Position numbers and translations under genes: made by a program
In this document: in pieces, positions 44,167 through 53,667 of the stretch
Layout of the letters: every line of letters starts with the position of its first letter
Position numbering within the stretch: position 1 is the stretch's first letter
Assembly: GCA_049325415.1 (NCBI GenBank)
Contig: JBMOLL010000053.1
Span: forward strand, 14,187 to 78,186
Length of the DNA stretch: 64,000 nucleotides
Origin: JBMOLL01 sp049325415
GTDB taxonomy: Bacteria; Bacteroidota; Bacteroidia; Bacteroidales; GCA-2748055
Direction of reading: 5' to 3'
Notes under the pieces: model-generated
Databases searched by the model: none
What the model saw: the letters and a program-made list of their open reading frames with translations, nothing else
What the model was told of the DNA's origin: nothing

Positions 44167-44479
44167 CTTTCCCCAGTCGCTTCATGCTTCTTTTTCTGAA
44201 CCCGACGCTATACGGCCTGTTTCCGGCAAAAATGCCGTGCGTCTTCCTCCCAAAAACCCTTTTGCGGATGAAGAGGCGTTTTGCCTGTGAATAATTTTGG
44301 ATAATAAGCTGTTAAGCGCTCTACAGCTTGCTTTTATCCGCCATACTTGTTAACTTCAGACTCATTTTTCAGGCCAGATAACTTTTTCCCGGTCCCTTTA
44401 CCTATATCCGGAATAGAATGGATTTTTCAGGGGATACACGTGAGGACGGGTTAAGAGGCCTGAGCTTAACAGTTTCACA
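44167..44479. other. Gap upstream of rsgA with a -7 box and small hairpin
   Basis: A TAATTTTG box (44292-44299) fits a promoter, and AAGCTGT/ACAGCTT form a 7-bp stem at about 44307-44329. The ATG of rsgA is 180 bp downstream, so there may be a long leader or another unidentified transcript. Nothing else is seen. Confidence 0.45.
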
Positions 44480-45553
44480 ATGAGTCATACCGATCTTACA
44501 GAATACGGCTATAACAGCCAGATCGCACGTCTCTGGCAGGAACACGGGGCTGAAGGCTTCGAACCGGGCCGGGTCCTTGCCGAGCACAGAGAAAGGTACC
44601 GGGTCATTACAGCACAGGGCGAACTGGATGCGGAGATCACCGGCAACATGCGTTATACTGCTTCGGACCGCAGCACTTTTCCTGCCGTGGGCGACTGGGT
44701 TGTACTGATGGTCTATGACGGCGGATCGGCCCTCATCCATAAAGTACTGCCCCGGACCAGCCTCCTTTCAAGACAGGCTGTCGGCCGCCAGGGCGAGATC
44801 CAGGTAATTGCCGCCAATATCGACCTGGCTTTCCTGGTCCAGTCGGCCGACCGCGATTTCAATATCAACCGTCTCGAACGCTACCTCACGATCTGCCATT
44901 CCTCCGGCATCCGGCCGGTGATCGTACTCACCAAAACAGACCTTTTGAGTCCGGGGGAATTACCGGAGCTGATAAACAGGCTGGAACGGCGTATAAGCCA
45001 GGTGCCGGTGCTGGCGGTAAGTAATGTAAGCGGAGAAGGTCTCGACCTCCTGGCCGCTTATCTGCAAAAAGGCCAGACCTGCTGTCTCCTGGGCTCCTCC
45101 GGCGCGGGCAAGTCGACCCTGCTGAACCGGCTCTCGGGCCGGGAAGTCATGAAGACCGACAGCATCAGTGCCAGCACCCTGAAAGGAAGACATACCACCA
45201 CCCATCGTGAGCTGATCGTGCTGGAGAGCGGGGCCCTGCTCATCGACAACCCGGGGATGAAGGAAGTGGGGATCGCCGACCAGGGTGAAGGCCTCGACAT
45301 CACCTTCGATCAACTGCTGCGCCTTGCGGAAAGCTGCAGGTACCAGAACTGCACCCATACCGGTGAGGCCGGCTGCGCGGTAAGGGAAGCCGTTGAAAAC
45401 GGTGAACTCGACAGCGCATCTTACGAAAACTACCTCCGGATGGAACGCGAAAAGGCTCATTTCGAGGCGACCCTTGCCGAGAGAAGGCAAAAAGATAAGG
45501 ATTTCGGAAAGATGATGAAGAACTACAAGAAAGACATCAGGAAAAACACATAA
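44480..45553 (+). CDS. rsgA: Ribosome small-subunit biogenesis GTPase RsgA
   Basis: A 357-aa circularly permuted GTPase. OB-fold (about residues 1-80: VITAQGELDAEITGNMRY), then G4 (VLTKTD), G1 (GSSGAGKSTLLNRLSG), G2 (GRHTTTHRE), G3 (DNPGMKEVG), and the zinc knuckle CRYQNCTHTGEAGCAV. It is the 30S maturation GTPase. The gene is followed 10 bp later by the hypothetical gene at 45564, so a two-gene operon is possible. Confidence 0.96.
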   Translation: MSHTDLTEYGYNSQIARLWQEHGAEGFEPGRVLAEHRERYRVITAQGELDAEITGNMRYTASDRSTFPAVGDWVVLMVYDGGSALIHKVLPRTSLLSRQAVGRQGEIQVIAANIDLAFLVQSADRDFNINRLERYLTICHSSGIRPVIVLTKTDLLSPGELPELINRLERRISQVPVLAVSNVSGEGLDLLAAYLQKGQTCCLLGSSGAGKSTLLNRLSGREVMKTDSISASTLKGRHTTTHRELIVLESGALLIDNPGMKEVGIADQGEGLDITFDQLLRLAESCRYQNCTHTGEAGCAVREAVENGELDSASYENYLRMEREKAHFEATLAERRQKDKDFGKMMKNYKKDIRKNT

Positions 45554-45563
45554 TGGTATAGTC

Positions 45564-46790
45564 ATGAAGAAATTTATCCTGCTCTTTGGGGTCTGTATCC
45601 CGGTCTTTGGTTTTGCACAGCATAATGAAGCCGATTCACTGCTTCAACTTGGGAAGGAAGAGTTTAACAAGCCCTACACGGAACAGAATCACCGGCAATC
45701 TGCAGCCTATCTTGAGCAGGCTGTTCAACTTGACCCGTTAAACGCCGAAGCGCATTACTTTCTTGCATACGCCTACAGCAGGATCAATTCTGCCGATGGT
45801 GGCGGGATTGCAGACATGAACATCTCACTAACCCTGAAATGCAGTGAGCAATTTGAGATAGTGAACCGTTTGGAGCCGGAGTACAAAGGTGAACAGCTCG
45901 TACTTGATCCCTATTCGAAACTGAGTGCAGAGTGGTCGTCACAGGCGCTTTGCTATCTTTATAACGACAAAGCCGATTCTGCTTTCTGGGCTTTTAAACA
46001 GGGTCGCCAAAGGGGAGGATTCAGCGATTTTTCCCTGTGCATTAACAGGAAGGTGCTTGATCTATGCCCACAAAATGCGATTCTTGTATCCTCGGGGGAT
46101 AATTTCACGCTTATCCTCTTGTATCTTCAGGTGATGGAAAATTACCGGACCGATGTGAGCGTCATTGATGTCAGTCTGCTGGATTCCGAATGGTATCCTG
46201 ATTTTCTGCTACGGAAGCAGGGCCTGAACTTCGGAATACCCGAAGATTCGGTACACAGCATGTCGTACAGCTATTGGTCTGATACACCGGTGAGCATTGA
46301 ATATGCACCGGGCCGCGATTTTTCCTGGGTTGTTGGTCCCAGTTACTACGATGCTTATCTGCTCCGGAGTGACCGGCTCCTTCTCAGCCTGCTGACAGCG
46401 AATGGTTTTTCGCGTGAGGTGTGTTTTACCACTGCCTTTAACCGGGAGTCTATGCTGGGACTATGGAACTATACGGAACACAGGGTGCTGGTCGACAGGG
46501 TGAACTATGATCAGCGTCCTGCTCCGGGTAACGAAGAATTCCTCGATCTTGTATACGGGGTGCTGAATTGCCTGCCAGCCCTGAATCCAGCCTGCCAGGG
46601 AGAGAAAGATTTTATCGATTATATCAGGTACAGCATCTTTCTCAGGGTCTTCGACGGGATCCAAAACGGCGATACCGATCATGCAAGGGAGCTGTTGCAA
46701 CTGGTGGAGGATCGTCTGAATCCGCAAACGGAACCCTATCGTTCGGAATCAGGCATGGAATATCTTGAATATCTCAGAAATATGCTCTGA
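45564..46790 (+). CDS. Secreted protein with TPR lead and DUF2723-like C-terminal region
   Basis: A 408-aa protein with a signal peptide (MKKFILLFGVCIPVFGFAQ). The N-terminal part looks like one or two TPR units (AAYLEQAVQLDPLNAEAHYFLAYAYS). The middle has LCPQNAILVSSGDNFTLILLYLQVMENYRTDVSVIDVSLLDSEWY, which resembles the soluble C-terminal region of DUF2723 membrane proteins (GDN...YLQ...R.DV.V...SLL...W). The DUF2723 membrane part is missing. Function unknown. Confidence 0.7.
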   Translation: MKKFILLFGVCIPVFGFAQHNEADSLLQLGKEEFNKPYTEQNHRQSAAYLEQAVQLDPLNAEAHYFLAYAYSRINSADGGGIADMNISLTLKCSEQFEIVNRLEPEYKGEQLVLDPYSKLSAEWSSQALCYLYNDKADSAFWAFKQGRQRGGFSDFSLCINRKVLDLCPQNAILVSSGDNFTLILLYLQVMENYRTDVSVIDVSLLDSEWYPDFLLRKQGLNFGIPEDSVHSMSYSYWSDTPVSIEYAPGRDFSWVVGPSYYDAYLLRSDRLLLSLLTANGFSREVCFTTAFNRESMLGLWNYTEHRVLVDRVNYDQRPAPGNEEFLDLVYGVLNCLPALNPACQGEKDFIDYIRYSIFLRVFDGIQNGDTDHARELLQLVEDRLNPQTEPYRSESGMEYLEYLRNML

Positions 46791-47626
46791 ATTATCTAAT
46801 AAAGGATAAGGCCAGAAATTCCGCTGCAGTCAGTGTTTCAGGGAAAAGTAACAGCGAAAACCGGATCCATATCCTCTACTTTCCCCGGAGACATTCTTCT
46901 CTTCCGGCTCGCGTAATCCTTTACAATTTACCGATATCTGGCCCTTCGACAGGCCCTTCGATCCCGATGGCTATGGGGACAGGGACCACTCAGGGGACAA
47001 CCCGTCACCCGTCCCGGGTTTCCAAAAGCTACGCTTTATCAGAAACCCGAGGATCCTCGAAAAACTACCAAAGAAAAATTTGTTGTTTTTCGGGATAACC
47101 CGTCACCCGTCTCGCGTTTCGCCCCTCTCCATGTGGAGAAGGGGTTGGGGTGAGGAATGATACATGAAAAATGTGTTTTTTTCGGTATTATCTTTCCACT
47201 TCCTGTATGCCCCCGCCCTCCTGTCCCTCCCCCGCCTCGCCTTCGTGAAACTACGGCGGAGCAAGGGGTGGGAGGGATGTTTGTTCCTTCATCTGACTGT
47301 CAATAATGCTGGAGGCTGAGTTGGTTGTTCTGCCGGTGTCAGCCCCCGCCCTCCTGTCCCTCCCCCGCCTCGCCTTTTCATAGCTACGGCTGAATAGAAC
47401 TCGCCTTCGCGAAGCTACGGACGCTTACGCTATAGCTTCAGCGGCAGCGTGCGGAGCAAGGGGTGGGAGGGATGTTTGTAACTGCATCTGACTGGCAATA
47501 TTACATAAGGCTTAGATGATCATTCTGCCGGTGTCAGCCCCCGCCCTCCTCCGCTTTTCACTCAAAGAGAAAATCACTACTTTTACTGTCAGGGCAACGA
47601 ACTCCCCGGAGGAATAAACGAGGCTT
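46791..47626. repeat. Repeat-rich gap (about 830 bp)
   Basis: In order: a CCTTCGACAGGCCCTTCG motif (about 46942), an inverted copy of the 'tcgaggatcc' element with acccgtcacccgtc heptamer variants (about 47005-47118), a CCCCTCTCCATGTGGAGA palindrome, one inverted copy of the REP-like element (about 47205-47320) and a second, partly rearranged copy (about 47340-47545). No gene is seen. It is the largest repeat cluster in the window. Confidence 0.85.
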
Positions 47627-49264
47627 ATGAAGAAACTTCTTATGATCACCGCAGCTGCAGCCATGCTCTTCACCGCCTGCAAAAACAAAAAAACCATGAC
47701 AGACCTGATCATCAGGAACGCCACTATTTACACGGCCGACAGTGTCTTCAGCACAGCCGGGGCAATGGCCGTGAAGGACGGAAAGATCCTCGCTATCGGA
47801 AGCGACCGGGATATACTGCGTGCATATCATGCGAAAAGGATCATCGATCTGAAAGGGAAATTTGTCTACCCGGGCCTTATTGATGCCCACTGCCATTTTT
47901 ACGGCTATGGCCTCACGCTGAGCGAAGCCGATCTGAGCGGTTCTCTCTCCCCCGAAGAAGTGGTGGAAAGGCTGAAAAAGCATGCCGGTCCTGACGACCA
48001 GGACTGGATCACCGGCAGGGGCTGGGATCAGAACCTCTGGCCCGGAAAGGAATACCCCGGCCTGGAACTGCTCGATTCCATCTTTCCCGACAGGCCGGTC
48101 TTCCTGCGCCGAATCGACGGACATGCCGCCTGGGTCAACAGTGAGGCGCTGCGCAGGGCAGGCGTCACCCCGTCCACGAAGGTGGAAGGCGGGACCTTCA
48201 TGAAAAAGAATGGCCGGCTTACCGGCATTCTCATCGACAATGCGGTGGATTTTATCGGCGACCGGGTTCCGCCGCCTTCACAACGACAGACGGAAGAGGC
48301 CCTGACACAAGCGGAAAGGAACTGTTTTGCCGTGGGCCTCACCATGGTCGGGGATGCCGGCCTTCCCTACGGGATCGTAACACTGATGGACAGCCTGCAG
48401 ATCTCGGGACGTTTGAAGATCCGCATTGCTGCCATGCTCACTCCTAACGACGATAACATGGCAGGCTTCGTACTTAAAGGCCCCTACCATACCGACCGGC
48501 TGACCGTACGGACCATCAAGCTTTACGCCGACGGAGCCCTGGGCTCCCGTGGGGCAAAGATGAAACAGCCTTACAGCGATGACCCGGGCAACAGCGGTCT
48601 CTGGCTGACCGAGGCTGGCCGGATGGAAAAGATCTGCCGGATCGCCCGGCAAAACGGGTACCAGGTGGCCACGCACTGTATCGGCGACGAGGCCAACAAG
48701 GCGGTGCTCGATCTGTATGCCTCCATCCTGGAAGGGCCGAACGATCTTCGCTGGCGGATCGAACATGCACAGATCGTTGATCCGCAGGACATGGACCTTT
48801 TCGGAAAATACAATATCATCCCCTCTGTGCAGACAACCCATGCCACCAGCGATATGGGCTGGGCAGAGGAAAGGATCGGTCCGGAAAGGATGAAGGGCGC
48901 CTACGCTTACCATGACCTGCTGATGCAGAACGGCTGGCTTCCGAACGGGAGCGATTTCCCGGTGGAGGATATCAACCCGTTGTATGGCTTCTACGCGGCC
49001 GTTGCCCGGAAAGACAGGGCAGGAAATCCCGGGGCAGGTTTCCTACCGGAGAATGCCCTGAGCAGGGAAGAAGCACTGAGAGCCATGACGATCTGGGCTG
49101 CTATGGCTTCATTTGACGAAGACAGCCGCGGCAGCCTCGAAGCAGGGAAATGGGCCGACTTTATTGTCACCGGGGAGGACCTGATGACGGCACCTGAATC
49201 TGAACTGCCCGGGATCAGGGTATTACAGACCTGGGTACAGGGGGAGCAGGTATATGGAGAATAA
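47627..49264 (+). CDS. Amidohydrolase family (YtcJ-like) lipoprotein
   Basis: A 545-aa protein with a lipoprotein signal (AAAMLFTAC). The metallo-hydrolase motifs are present: LIDAHCHFYGYG (HxH), LRRIDGHAAWVNSEALR, QVATHCIGDEANKAVL, RIEHAQIV and NGSDFPVEDINPLYG. This is the amidohydrolase_3 family of exported metal-dependent hydrolases with unassigned substrates. The stop overlaps the GNAT gene by 11 bp. Confidence 0.93.
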   Translation: MKKLLMITAAAAMLFTACKNKKTMTDLIIRNATIYTADSVFSTAGAMAVKDGKILAIGSDRDILRAYHAKRIIDLKGKFVYPGLIDAHCHFYGYGLTLSEADLSGSLSPEEVVERLKKHAGPDDQDWITGRGWDQNLWPGKEYPGLELLDSIFPDRPVFLRRIDGHAAWVNSEALRRAGVTPSTKVEGGTFMKKNGRLTGILIDNAVDFIGDRVPPPSQRQTEEALTQAERNCFAVGLTMVGDAGLPYGIVTLMDSLQISGRLKIRIAAMLTPNDDNMAGFVLKGPYHTDRLTVRTIKLYADGALGSRGAKMKQPYSDDPGNSGLWLTEAGRMEKICRIARQNGYQVATHCIGDEANKAVLDLYASILEGPNDLRWRIEHAQIVDPQDMDLFGKYNIIPSVQTTHATSDMGWAEERIGPERMKGAYAYHDLLMQNGWLPNGSDFPVEDINPLYGFYAAVARKDRAGNPGAGFLPENALSREEALRAMTIWAAMASFDEDSRGSLEAGKWADFIVTGEDLMTAPESELPGIRVLQTWVQGEQVYGE

Positions 49265-49787
49265 CGAACTGTCGTTCCGGCTTGCGGTTCCCGGCGACCT
49301 GGAAGCGCTCATGGAGTTGTACCGCAGCTGCACGCTGGTGATGAACCGTATGGGATTCTTCAACTGGCACGAGGGCTATCCCGATCAGGAAACCGTAAAA
49401 AAAGACATAAAGGACAGGAGCCTGCATCTGTGCCCCGGTGAGGGCAGGCTGCTTGGCGCGGTCACACTGAATGAAGATGAGCCCCCCGAATATTCAGGGC
49501 TGAGCTGGATCCCGGTGAAGGGAAAGATCATGGTAGTTCACCGACTTGCGGTATCCCCCGATTTTCAGCGCAGGGGGATCGCCGGCCGGATCATGGAATA
49601 CGCTGAGCAGACAACCCAACAATTACAGGTCCATTCGATACATATGGATGTCTATTCCATCAATGTACCGGCAAGAAACCTGTACCGGAAACTGGGGTAC
49701 CGGGAGCTGGAAGATTTTTATTTCCCGGGATTCGAAATCCCTTTTACAGGCCTGGAGAAATGCCTGATCAGCGGATCACAAAAGTGA
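49254..49787 (+). CDS. GNAT family N-acetyltransferase
   Basis: A 177-aa protein. The N-terminus has ELSFRLAVPGDLEALMELYRSCTLVM, the acetyl-CoA binding loop is VHRLAVSPDFQRRGIAGRIMEYAE (the Q/RxxGxG/A motif), and it ends DVYSINVPARNLYRKLGYRE. A typical GNAT. It overlaps the amidohydrolase gene by 11 bp and converges on the OMP gene with a 20-bp overlap. Acceptor unknown. Confidence 0.92.
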   Translation: MENNELSFRLAVPGDLEALMELYRSCTLVMNRMGFFNWHEGYPDQETVKKDIKDRSLHLCPGEGRLLGAVTLNEDEPPEYSGLSWIPVKGKIMVVHRLAVSPDFQRRGIAGRIMEYAEQTTQQLQVHSIHMDVYSINVPARNLYRKLGYRELEDFYFPGFEIPFTGLEKCLISGSQK

Positions 49788-50328
49788 TACCTGCAGCGAT
49801 GATGTCCCAGGACATTTCCGAAACGGGGAGGTCATATTCCAGGTAAAAATAAACCCTGTCATCCGCATTGTAGCCTATATTCAGCGGCAGCCAGAACATC
49901 CGGTCCATATCGGGATTAAAACTCAGATCGAAATCGAGTCCCGCGGCCAGGTTCAGCGAATGGCTCACCGTATAGGTATAAACACCGGTGAGGTCAAAAC
50001 CCAGATCATAAAAGTAATGCAAACCCGTTGAGAGCGTGAAATACTGACGGCGCATTTCACGGAAGAGCCATTTCACATCGGCACCGAAATAATCGGGGCC
50101 ATTGGGGAACCAGCCATAGCGCGCACTTACATCCACACTGTACTTAATGGGAACGCCGCCGTTTATAAAAATACCCGGACCCTCATCCATATTGAATTTG
50201 CCACCATTCAATGTAGGCGAAACACCAATACTCCAGGATCGGAGGGGAAGGGTTTTTGGATAACTAACTGCCTGGGAATGAGCCAGCACAGGTATTATAA
50301 CCAGCAACAGGACCAGGATTCTTTTCAT
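49768..50328 (-). CDS. Small outer-membrane beta-barrel protein
   Basis: A 186-aa protein with a signal peptide (MKRILVLLLVIIPVLAHSQA). The mature part has alternating amphipathic strands (WSIGVSPTLNGGKF, YSVDVSARYGWFPN, YFTLSTGLHYFYDLGFD) and ends AAGITFVIR. It is most likely a small barrel of the eight-strand type. Function unknown. Confidence 0.75.
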   Translation of the reverse strand: MKRILVLLLVIIPVLAHSQAVSYPKTLPLRSWSIGVSPTLNGGKFNMDEGPGIFINGGVPIKYSVDVSARYGWFPNGPDYFGADVKWLFREMRRQYFTLSTGLHYFYDLGFDLTGVYTYTVSHSLNLAAGLDFDLSFNPDMDRMFWLPLNIGYNADDRVYFYLEYDLPVSEMSWDIIAAGITFVIR

Positions 50329-50723
50329 CAGAATTCAAATAAAAGCTTTTGTACCAGGGTGTTTCCCGACGGGAAATTTCATTGCAATATAAAAATAAAT
50401 TCGGATGCCTGTATAAAAGTTATTAAACGCCGGCCTGGGTATAAACCGCACACCCGGGAATCCCAATCCATCGGCCTGATCCGGGTTAAATGACTTCCAG
50501 ATGAATACTCCAATAATACAGAGTCAGGTAGCTTAAGTCTCCCTGTTTTTCCCTGAGGCCGTAGGTCTCAGACAGGATAACCGGGGTCCCATCCCCGGAT
50601 CATAATGCGTGCAAAGCCTCCTTCTTTTTCCGACCCCGAAGGCGGTCGCACAGTGCTGCAAATCAAAGACAAAAATATTTCACCCGCCACCGGTCCTGCA
50701 GCCCGCAACAAATAATTCTGTCG
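50329..50723. other. Gap without a recognised gene
   Basis: The 395 bp contain no convincing gene, no repeat shared with other gaps and no RNA motif I can recognise. A short open frame exists on each strand but has no domain. Confidence 0.6.
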
Positions 50724-50759
50724 AAAAAAAAAAGAGGCTGTCCTTTCAGAACAGCCTCC
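50724..50759 (-). terminator. Intrinsic terminator of the TolC operon
   Basis: On the minus strand GAGGCTGT and ACAGCCTC form an 8-bp stem with a 9-base loop (TCTGAAAGG), followed by a run of T. It lies 22 bp downstream of the TolC stop codon. Confidence 0.9.
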
Positions 50760-50781
50760 TTATTCAAAACAATATGGATAG

Positions 50782-52134
50782 TTATAGGGTAATTTCCCTG
50801 CCCTGGTAGTAATCCAGGATCTTGGTATAGAATATAAACACGTAACGTGAAGTGACCATCTGCGACCGGGATTCGAACAATTTATTCCGGGCCTCTTCCA
50901 GTTCAAGGGCATTGGCGAGTCCGACCTTATATTTCTCCTCAGCATAGTTAAAAGCCTCCTCGCTGCTGGTCACCAGTTCAACGGCAGCCAGGTAATTGTC
51001 CCGTGCGGCAAGCGCTTCGGTGTAGTATTGCTGGATCTCCTTCAGGGTGTTCTGTTTTTCATTCTGCAGCATGTAATCTGCATCCTGGTAAGTGATCCTG
51101 GCCTTGCTGATGGAGGTTTGCGTCTGCCACCTGTTGAAAAACGGGAAGGACACTCCCACCGAGACCTGCCTGTACTGGTTGTCGGTGATCTGGCTGAATA
51201 AGGGATAATCGTAGGTCCCGTCGATCGGATTCGGGAGTTTGTTACTGTAGTTGGTGTAATACAGGCCCCTCACATAAAGCGACGGTGACCTCTTCCCCTG
51301 CTGCACGGCAAGATTCTTTTTCCGGGCTTCCACATAATACTCTGCGCTTTTGATACTCGGAAGCTCTGTGAGTGCCGTGGCATAGACTTCGTTCAGGCCG
51401 GGTACGAGCAGTTCATCGGGTGTCTGAAGATCCGGGTGTACAATGTCGAAGGTATCGCTCAGGGGCAGGTTCATTAACTGGATAAGGGTGAGCCTGGCCG
51501 TCCTGACATCATTCCTTGCGCGGGTAAGATTCAGTTTTTCGTTGGAATACTGCGACCTGACCGTCAGCAATTCACCGGGGGAGACGGTCCCCAGGTCGGC
51601 CATCCGCTGGATGCGCTCCACTTGCAGGGCAACAACCTCAACCTTTTTTGCAGCAATGTCCTCCAGTTCGCTTTTCCTGAGTACTTCCAGGTAGCCCGTC
51701 ATTACCTGGAGGGTGATATTATCCCTGAAGGTTTCCAGATCGGCCTGGCTCTTCATGTAATTGGCCTTCTCCATCTGTATGGAATTCAGGCCCTGCAAGC
51801 CGTTGAAAAGGCTGAAAGTACTCTGCACCCCCATATCCCCCTGGCTAACCGTGGTATTGTACCATTCGTAGGTTCCCCTGTCGAGCACACGTCCGGAGCC
51901 CAGCTGGTGTTCGATGGCCCCGTTCAGGTCGGGCAGCACATTCATTTTACTTTGCACCAGGTCTTTCTGCGAAAGCTGGGTATTCAGTTCCTGACGTTTT
52001 ACCCCGATGTTATGATCCAGGGCATAGTCGATGCAGTTCTGCAGGGTCCATTCCCCCTCCTGAGCCTGTAAAAGAGAGAAGGAGAGTGAAAGCAGGACCA
52101 GGCTTTGCAGGGATTTCTTCAGTGCGCCCATCAC
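50782..52134 (-). CDS. TolC family outer membrane efflux protein
   Basis: A 450-aa protein with a signal peptide (about residues 1-24). It contains the two repeated TolC/OEP helical domains: WTLQNCIDYALDHNIGVKRQELN at the start, AKKVEVVALQVERIQRMADLGTVSPGELLTV and, in the second half, FNYAEEKYKVGLANALELEEARNKLFESRSQ. This is the outer membrane channel of a tripartite efflux or secretion pump. Its start overlaps the HlyD-like gene by 4 bp. Confidence 0.95.
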   Translation of the reverse strand: MMGALKKSLQSLVLLSLSFSLLQAQEGEWTLQNCIDYALDHNIGVKRQELNTQLSQKDLVQSKMNVLPDLNGAIEHQLGSGRVLDRGTYEWYNTTVSQGDMGVQSTFSLFNGLQGLNSIQMEKANYMKSQADLETFRDNITLQVMTGYLEVLRKSELEDIAAKKVEVVALQVERIQRMADLGTVSPGELLTVRSQYSNEKLNLTRARNDVRTARLTLIQLMNLPLSDTFDIVHPDLQTPDELLVPGLNEVYATALTELPSIKSAEYYVEARKKNLAVQQGKRSPSLYVRGLYYTNYSNKLPNPIDGTYDYPLFSQITDNQYRQVSVGVSFPFFNRWQTQTSISKARITYQDADYMLQNEKQNTLKEIQQYYTEALAARDNYLAAVELVTSSEEAFNYAEEKYKVGLANALELEEARNKLFESRSQMVTSRYVFIFYTKILDYYQGREITL

Positions 52135-53399
52135 TTCTTGTATTTTAAGATGAGTTTATCGTGTTCGGAGAAGTTGTCGTAGCGGTTTATGATGACCTTC
52201 TCACCGGGCTCCAGTCCTTCGAGCACCTCGTAGTAGCGGGGATTCTGGCGACCGATAACGATATCCCTCTTTACAGCGTACTCGCCTGTCGGATCCAGGA
52301 CAAACACCCACTGACCGCCGGTTGACTGATAAAAGCCACCCTTGGGAAGCAGGATGCCTTCTTTCGACTCGCCCAATTGCAGCCTGATCCTAGAGGTCTG
52401 ACCGATGCGGATGTGCTGGGGTACTTCTCCCGTGAAAACCATATCAACGGCAAATTGTCCGCCGGCAACTTCAGGATACACCTTGGTGATCTCACCCTGG
52501 AAGGAACTGCCCGAAAAATCACAGTCGCCAAGCAGGTCTTTCTGCACCCGGGCAATATAATGTTCGTCGATCAGGACCCGCAGCTTATAGGAATCGAGGA
52601 TATTCATTGTCCCGATGCGGTTTCCGTAGTTGATCACCTCACCGATCTCAGGGGTGAGCGTGGCCAGTTCACCATCGACAGGTGATTTGACATTCAGGTT
52701 CTCCAGCCTCTGCCGGATAATCTTCATGCTGGTTTCCATACTGTTGACCGAAGCCTCAAGCGAACTGATCTGAATTGACCGGTATATCGAGTCGTTCCTG
52801 TAATTCTCCTTTAAAAGTCCAAGTAACTGCTTCGATGAGTTATAGGCCTCCTTGGATTTTTCAAAATCTTCCTTAGAAATATGGTTCTCACCAAAAAGGA
52901 TCTTGTTGTTCTCAAAAAGTCGCTGTTCCTGGGTAACCCTTTTAGTCAGTTCAATGATCTGCTGCTGGTAGTTGAGTCGCTGCTGGTCCATCTGCAGACG
53001 AGCTGTACGCAGTTCATTCACGGTGCGGAAAACCTGGGCTTCGCTGTTTGTGATCTCCAGGAGCAGGTTATTGTTGCTCAGCCGGAGGATCACATCCCCC
53101 TTCTTCAGGTCACTCCCCTCCTCGCGGAGGATCTCCTCCACCCTTCCGCCTTCAACGGCATCGAGATAAATGGTTGTGCTGGGTTCAACGGTACCCTGAA
53201 CTGTAATGTAGTCCTGGAAGATATCCTTTGTGACCTCTTCAATGGTCACCCGGCTGACATCCAGGTTGTATTTCGATGATTTATCACCGAAAATGATGGT
53301 CGCGAGAAGTGCAAGGAAAACAGCCCCTCCGGCCATGTACCACAAGGTTTTCCGTGATAAACCCTTTCGTTTTTCAATAATTCGATCCATTCCGTCCAT
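52131..53399 (-). CDS. HlyD/MFP-type periplasmic adaptor
   Basis: A 422-aa protein with one N-terminal membrane helix (about residues 18-40). It has the lipoyl-like motif split by a coiled-coil hairpin (EGGRVEEILREEGSDLKKGDVILRLSN... LNVKSPVDGELATLTPEIGE) and the C-terminal barrel (GEKVIINRYDNF). It belongs to the RND/ABC adaptor superfamily. No ABC or RND pump gene is in the operon or nearby, so the partner must lie elsewhere. Confidence 0.93.
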   Translation of the reverse strand: MDGMDRIIEKRKGLSRKTLWYMAGGAVFLALLATIIFGDKSSKYNLDVSRVTIEEVTKDIFQDYITVQGTVEPSTTIYLDAVEGGRVEEILREEGSDLKKGDVILRLSNNNLLLEITNSEAQVFRTVNELRTARLQMDQQRLNYQQQIIELTKRVTQEQRLFENNKILFGENHISKEDFEKSKEAYNSSKQLLGLLKENYRNDSIYRSIQISSLEASVNSMETSMKIIRQRLENLNVKSPVDGELATLTPEIGEVINYGNRIGTMNILDSYKLRVLIDEHYIARVQKDLLGDCDFSGSSFQGEITKVYPEVAGGQFAVDMVFTGEVPQHIRIGQTSRIRLQLGESKEGILLPKGGFYQSTGGQWVFVLDPTGEYAVKRDIVIGRQNPRYYEVLEGLEPGEKVIINRYDNFSEHDKLILKYKK

Positions 53400-53434
53400 T
53401 TCGATTTATTTTAAATTTACATCAAGTCCATTGT

Positions 53435-53449
53435 TCATTTATTATGCCA
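53435..53449 (-). promoter_or_regulatory. Weak sigma-54-like -24/-12 site
   Basis: TGGCATAATAAATGAA on the minus strand has GG then a 10-base spacer then GA. The -24 part fits TGGCAC but the -12 GC is changed to GA, so it is only a partial match. It is located about 36 bp from the HlyD-like start. Confidence 0.3.
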
Positions 53450-53515
53450 AATGGAATATTCTTTTGAATCTCAAAAACTTAATCCTTTCAGATATGAATC
53501 GTCAAAATTAAAAAA

Positions 53516-53554
53516 GTGTTCGAAATTGTGTAGCAGGTGTACGTTTCCGAACAC
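53516..53554. promoter_or_regulatory. Two tandem palindromic operator or enhancer-like sites
   Basis: Site A (53537-53554) reads GTGTACGTTTCCGAACAC, an interrupted palindrome with GTGT-CG/CG-ACAC arms. Site B (53516-53533) is GTGTTCGAAATTGTGTAG and shares its left half. The centres are 21 bp apart, two helical turns. They lie in the divergent region between the efflux operon and the response regulator, where an NtrC-type activator would bind. Confidence 0.6.
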
Positions 53555-53563
53555 CATTTTTTG

Positions 53564-53571
53564 TATATTTG
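53564..53571 (+). promoter_or_regulatory. -7 promoter box (TATATTTG)
   Basis: Exact TAnnTTTG match, about 97 bp before the response regulator start. It directly follows the palindromic sites, so factors bound there could repress or activate it. Confidence 0.6.
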
Positions 53572-53667
53572 AATTGGTGCTTTTTCCTGAAGCTGCTGGA
53601 TCTAAGTATTTTGTGATCTAAGGCATTTTTTTTGAGGATCAACAACTTGAAACAACAAAACTAAAAT

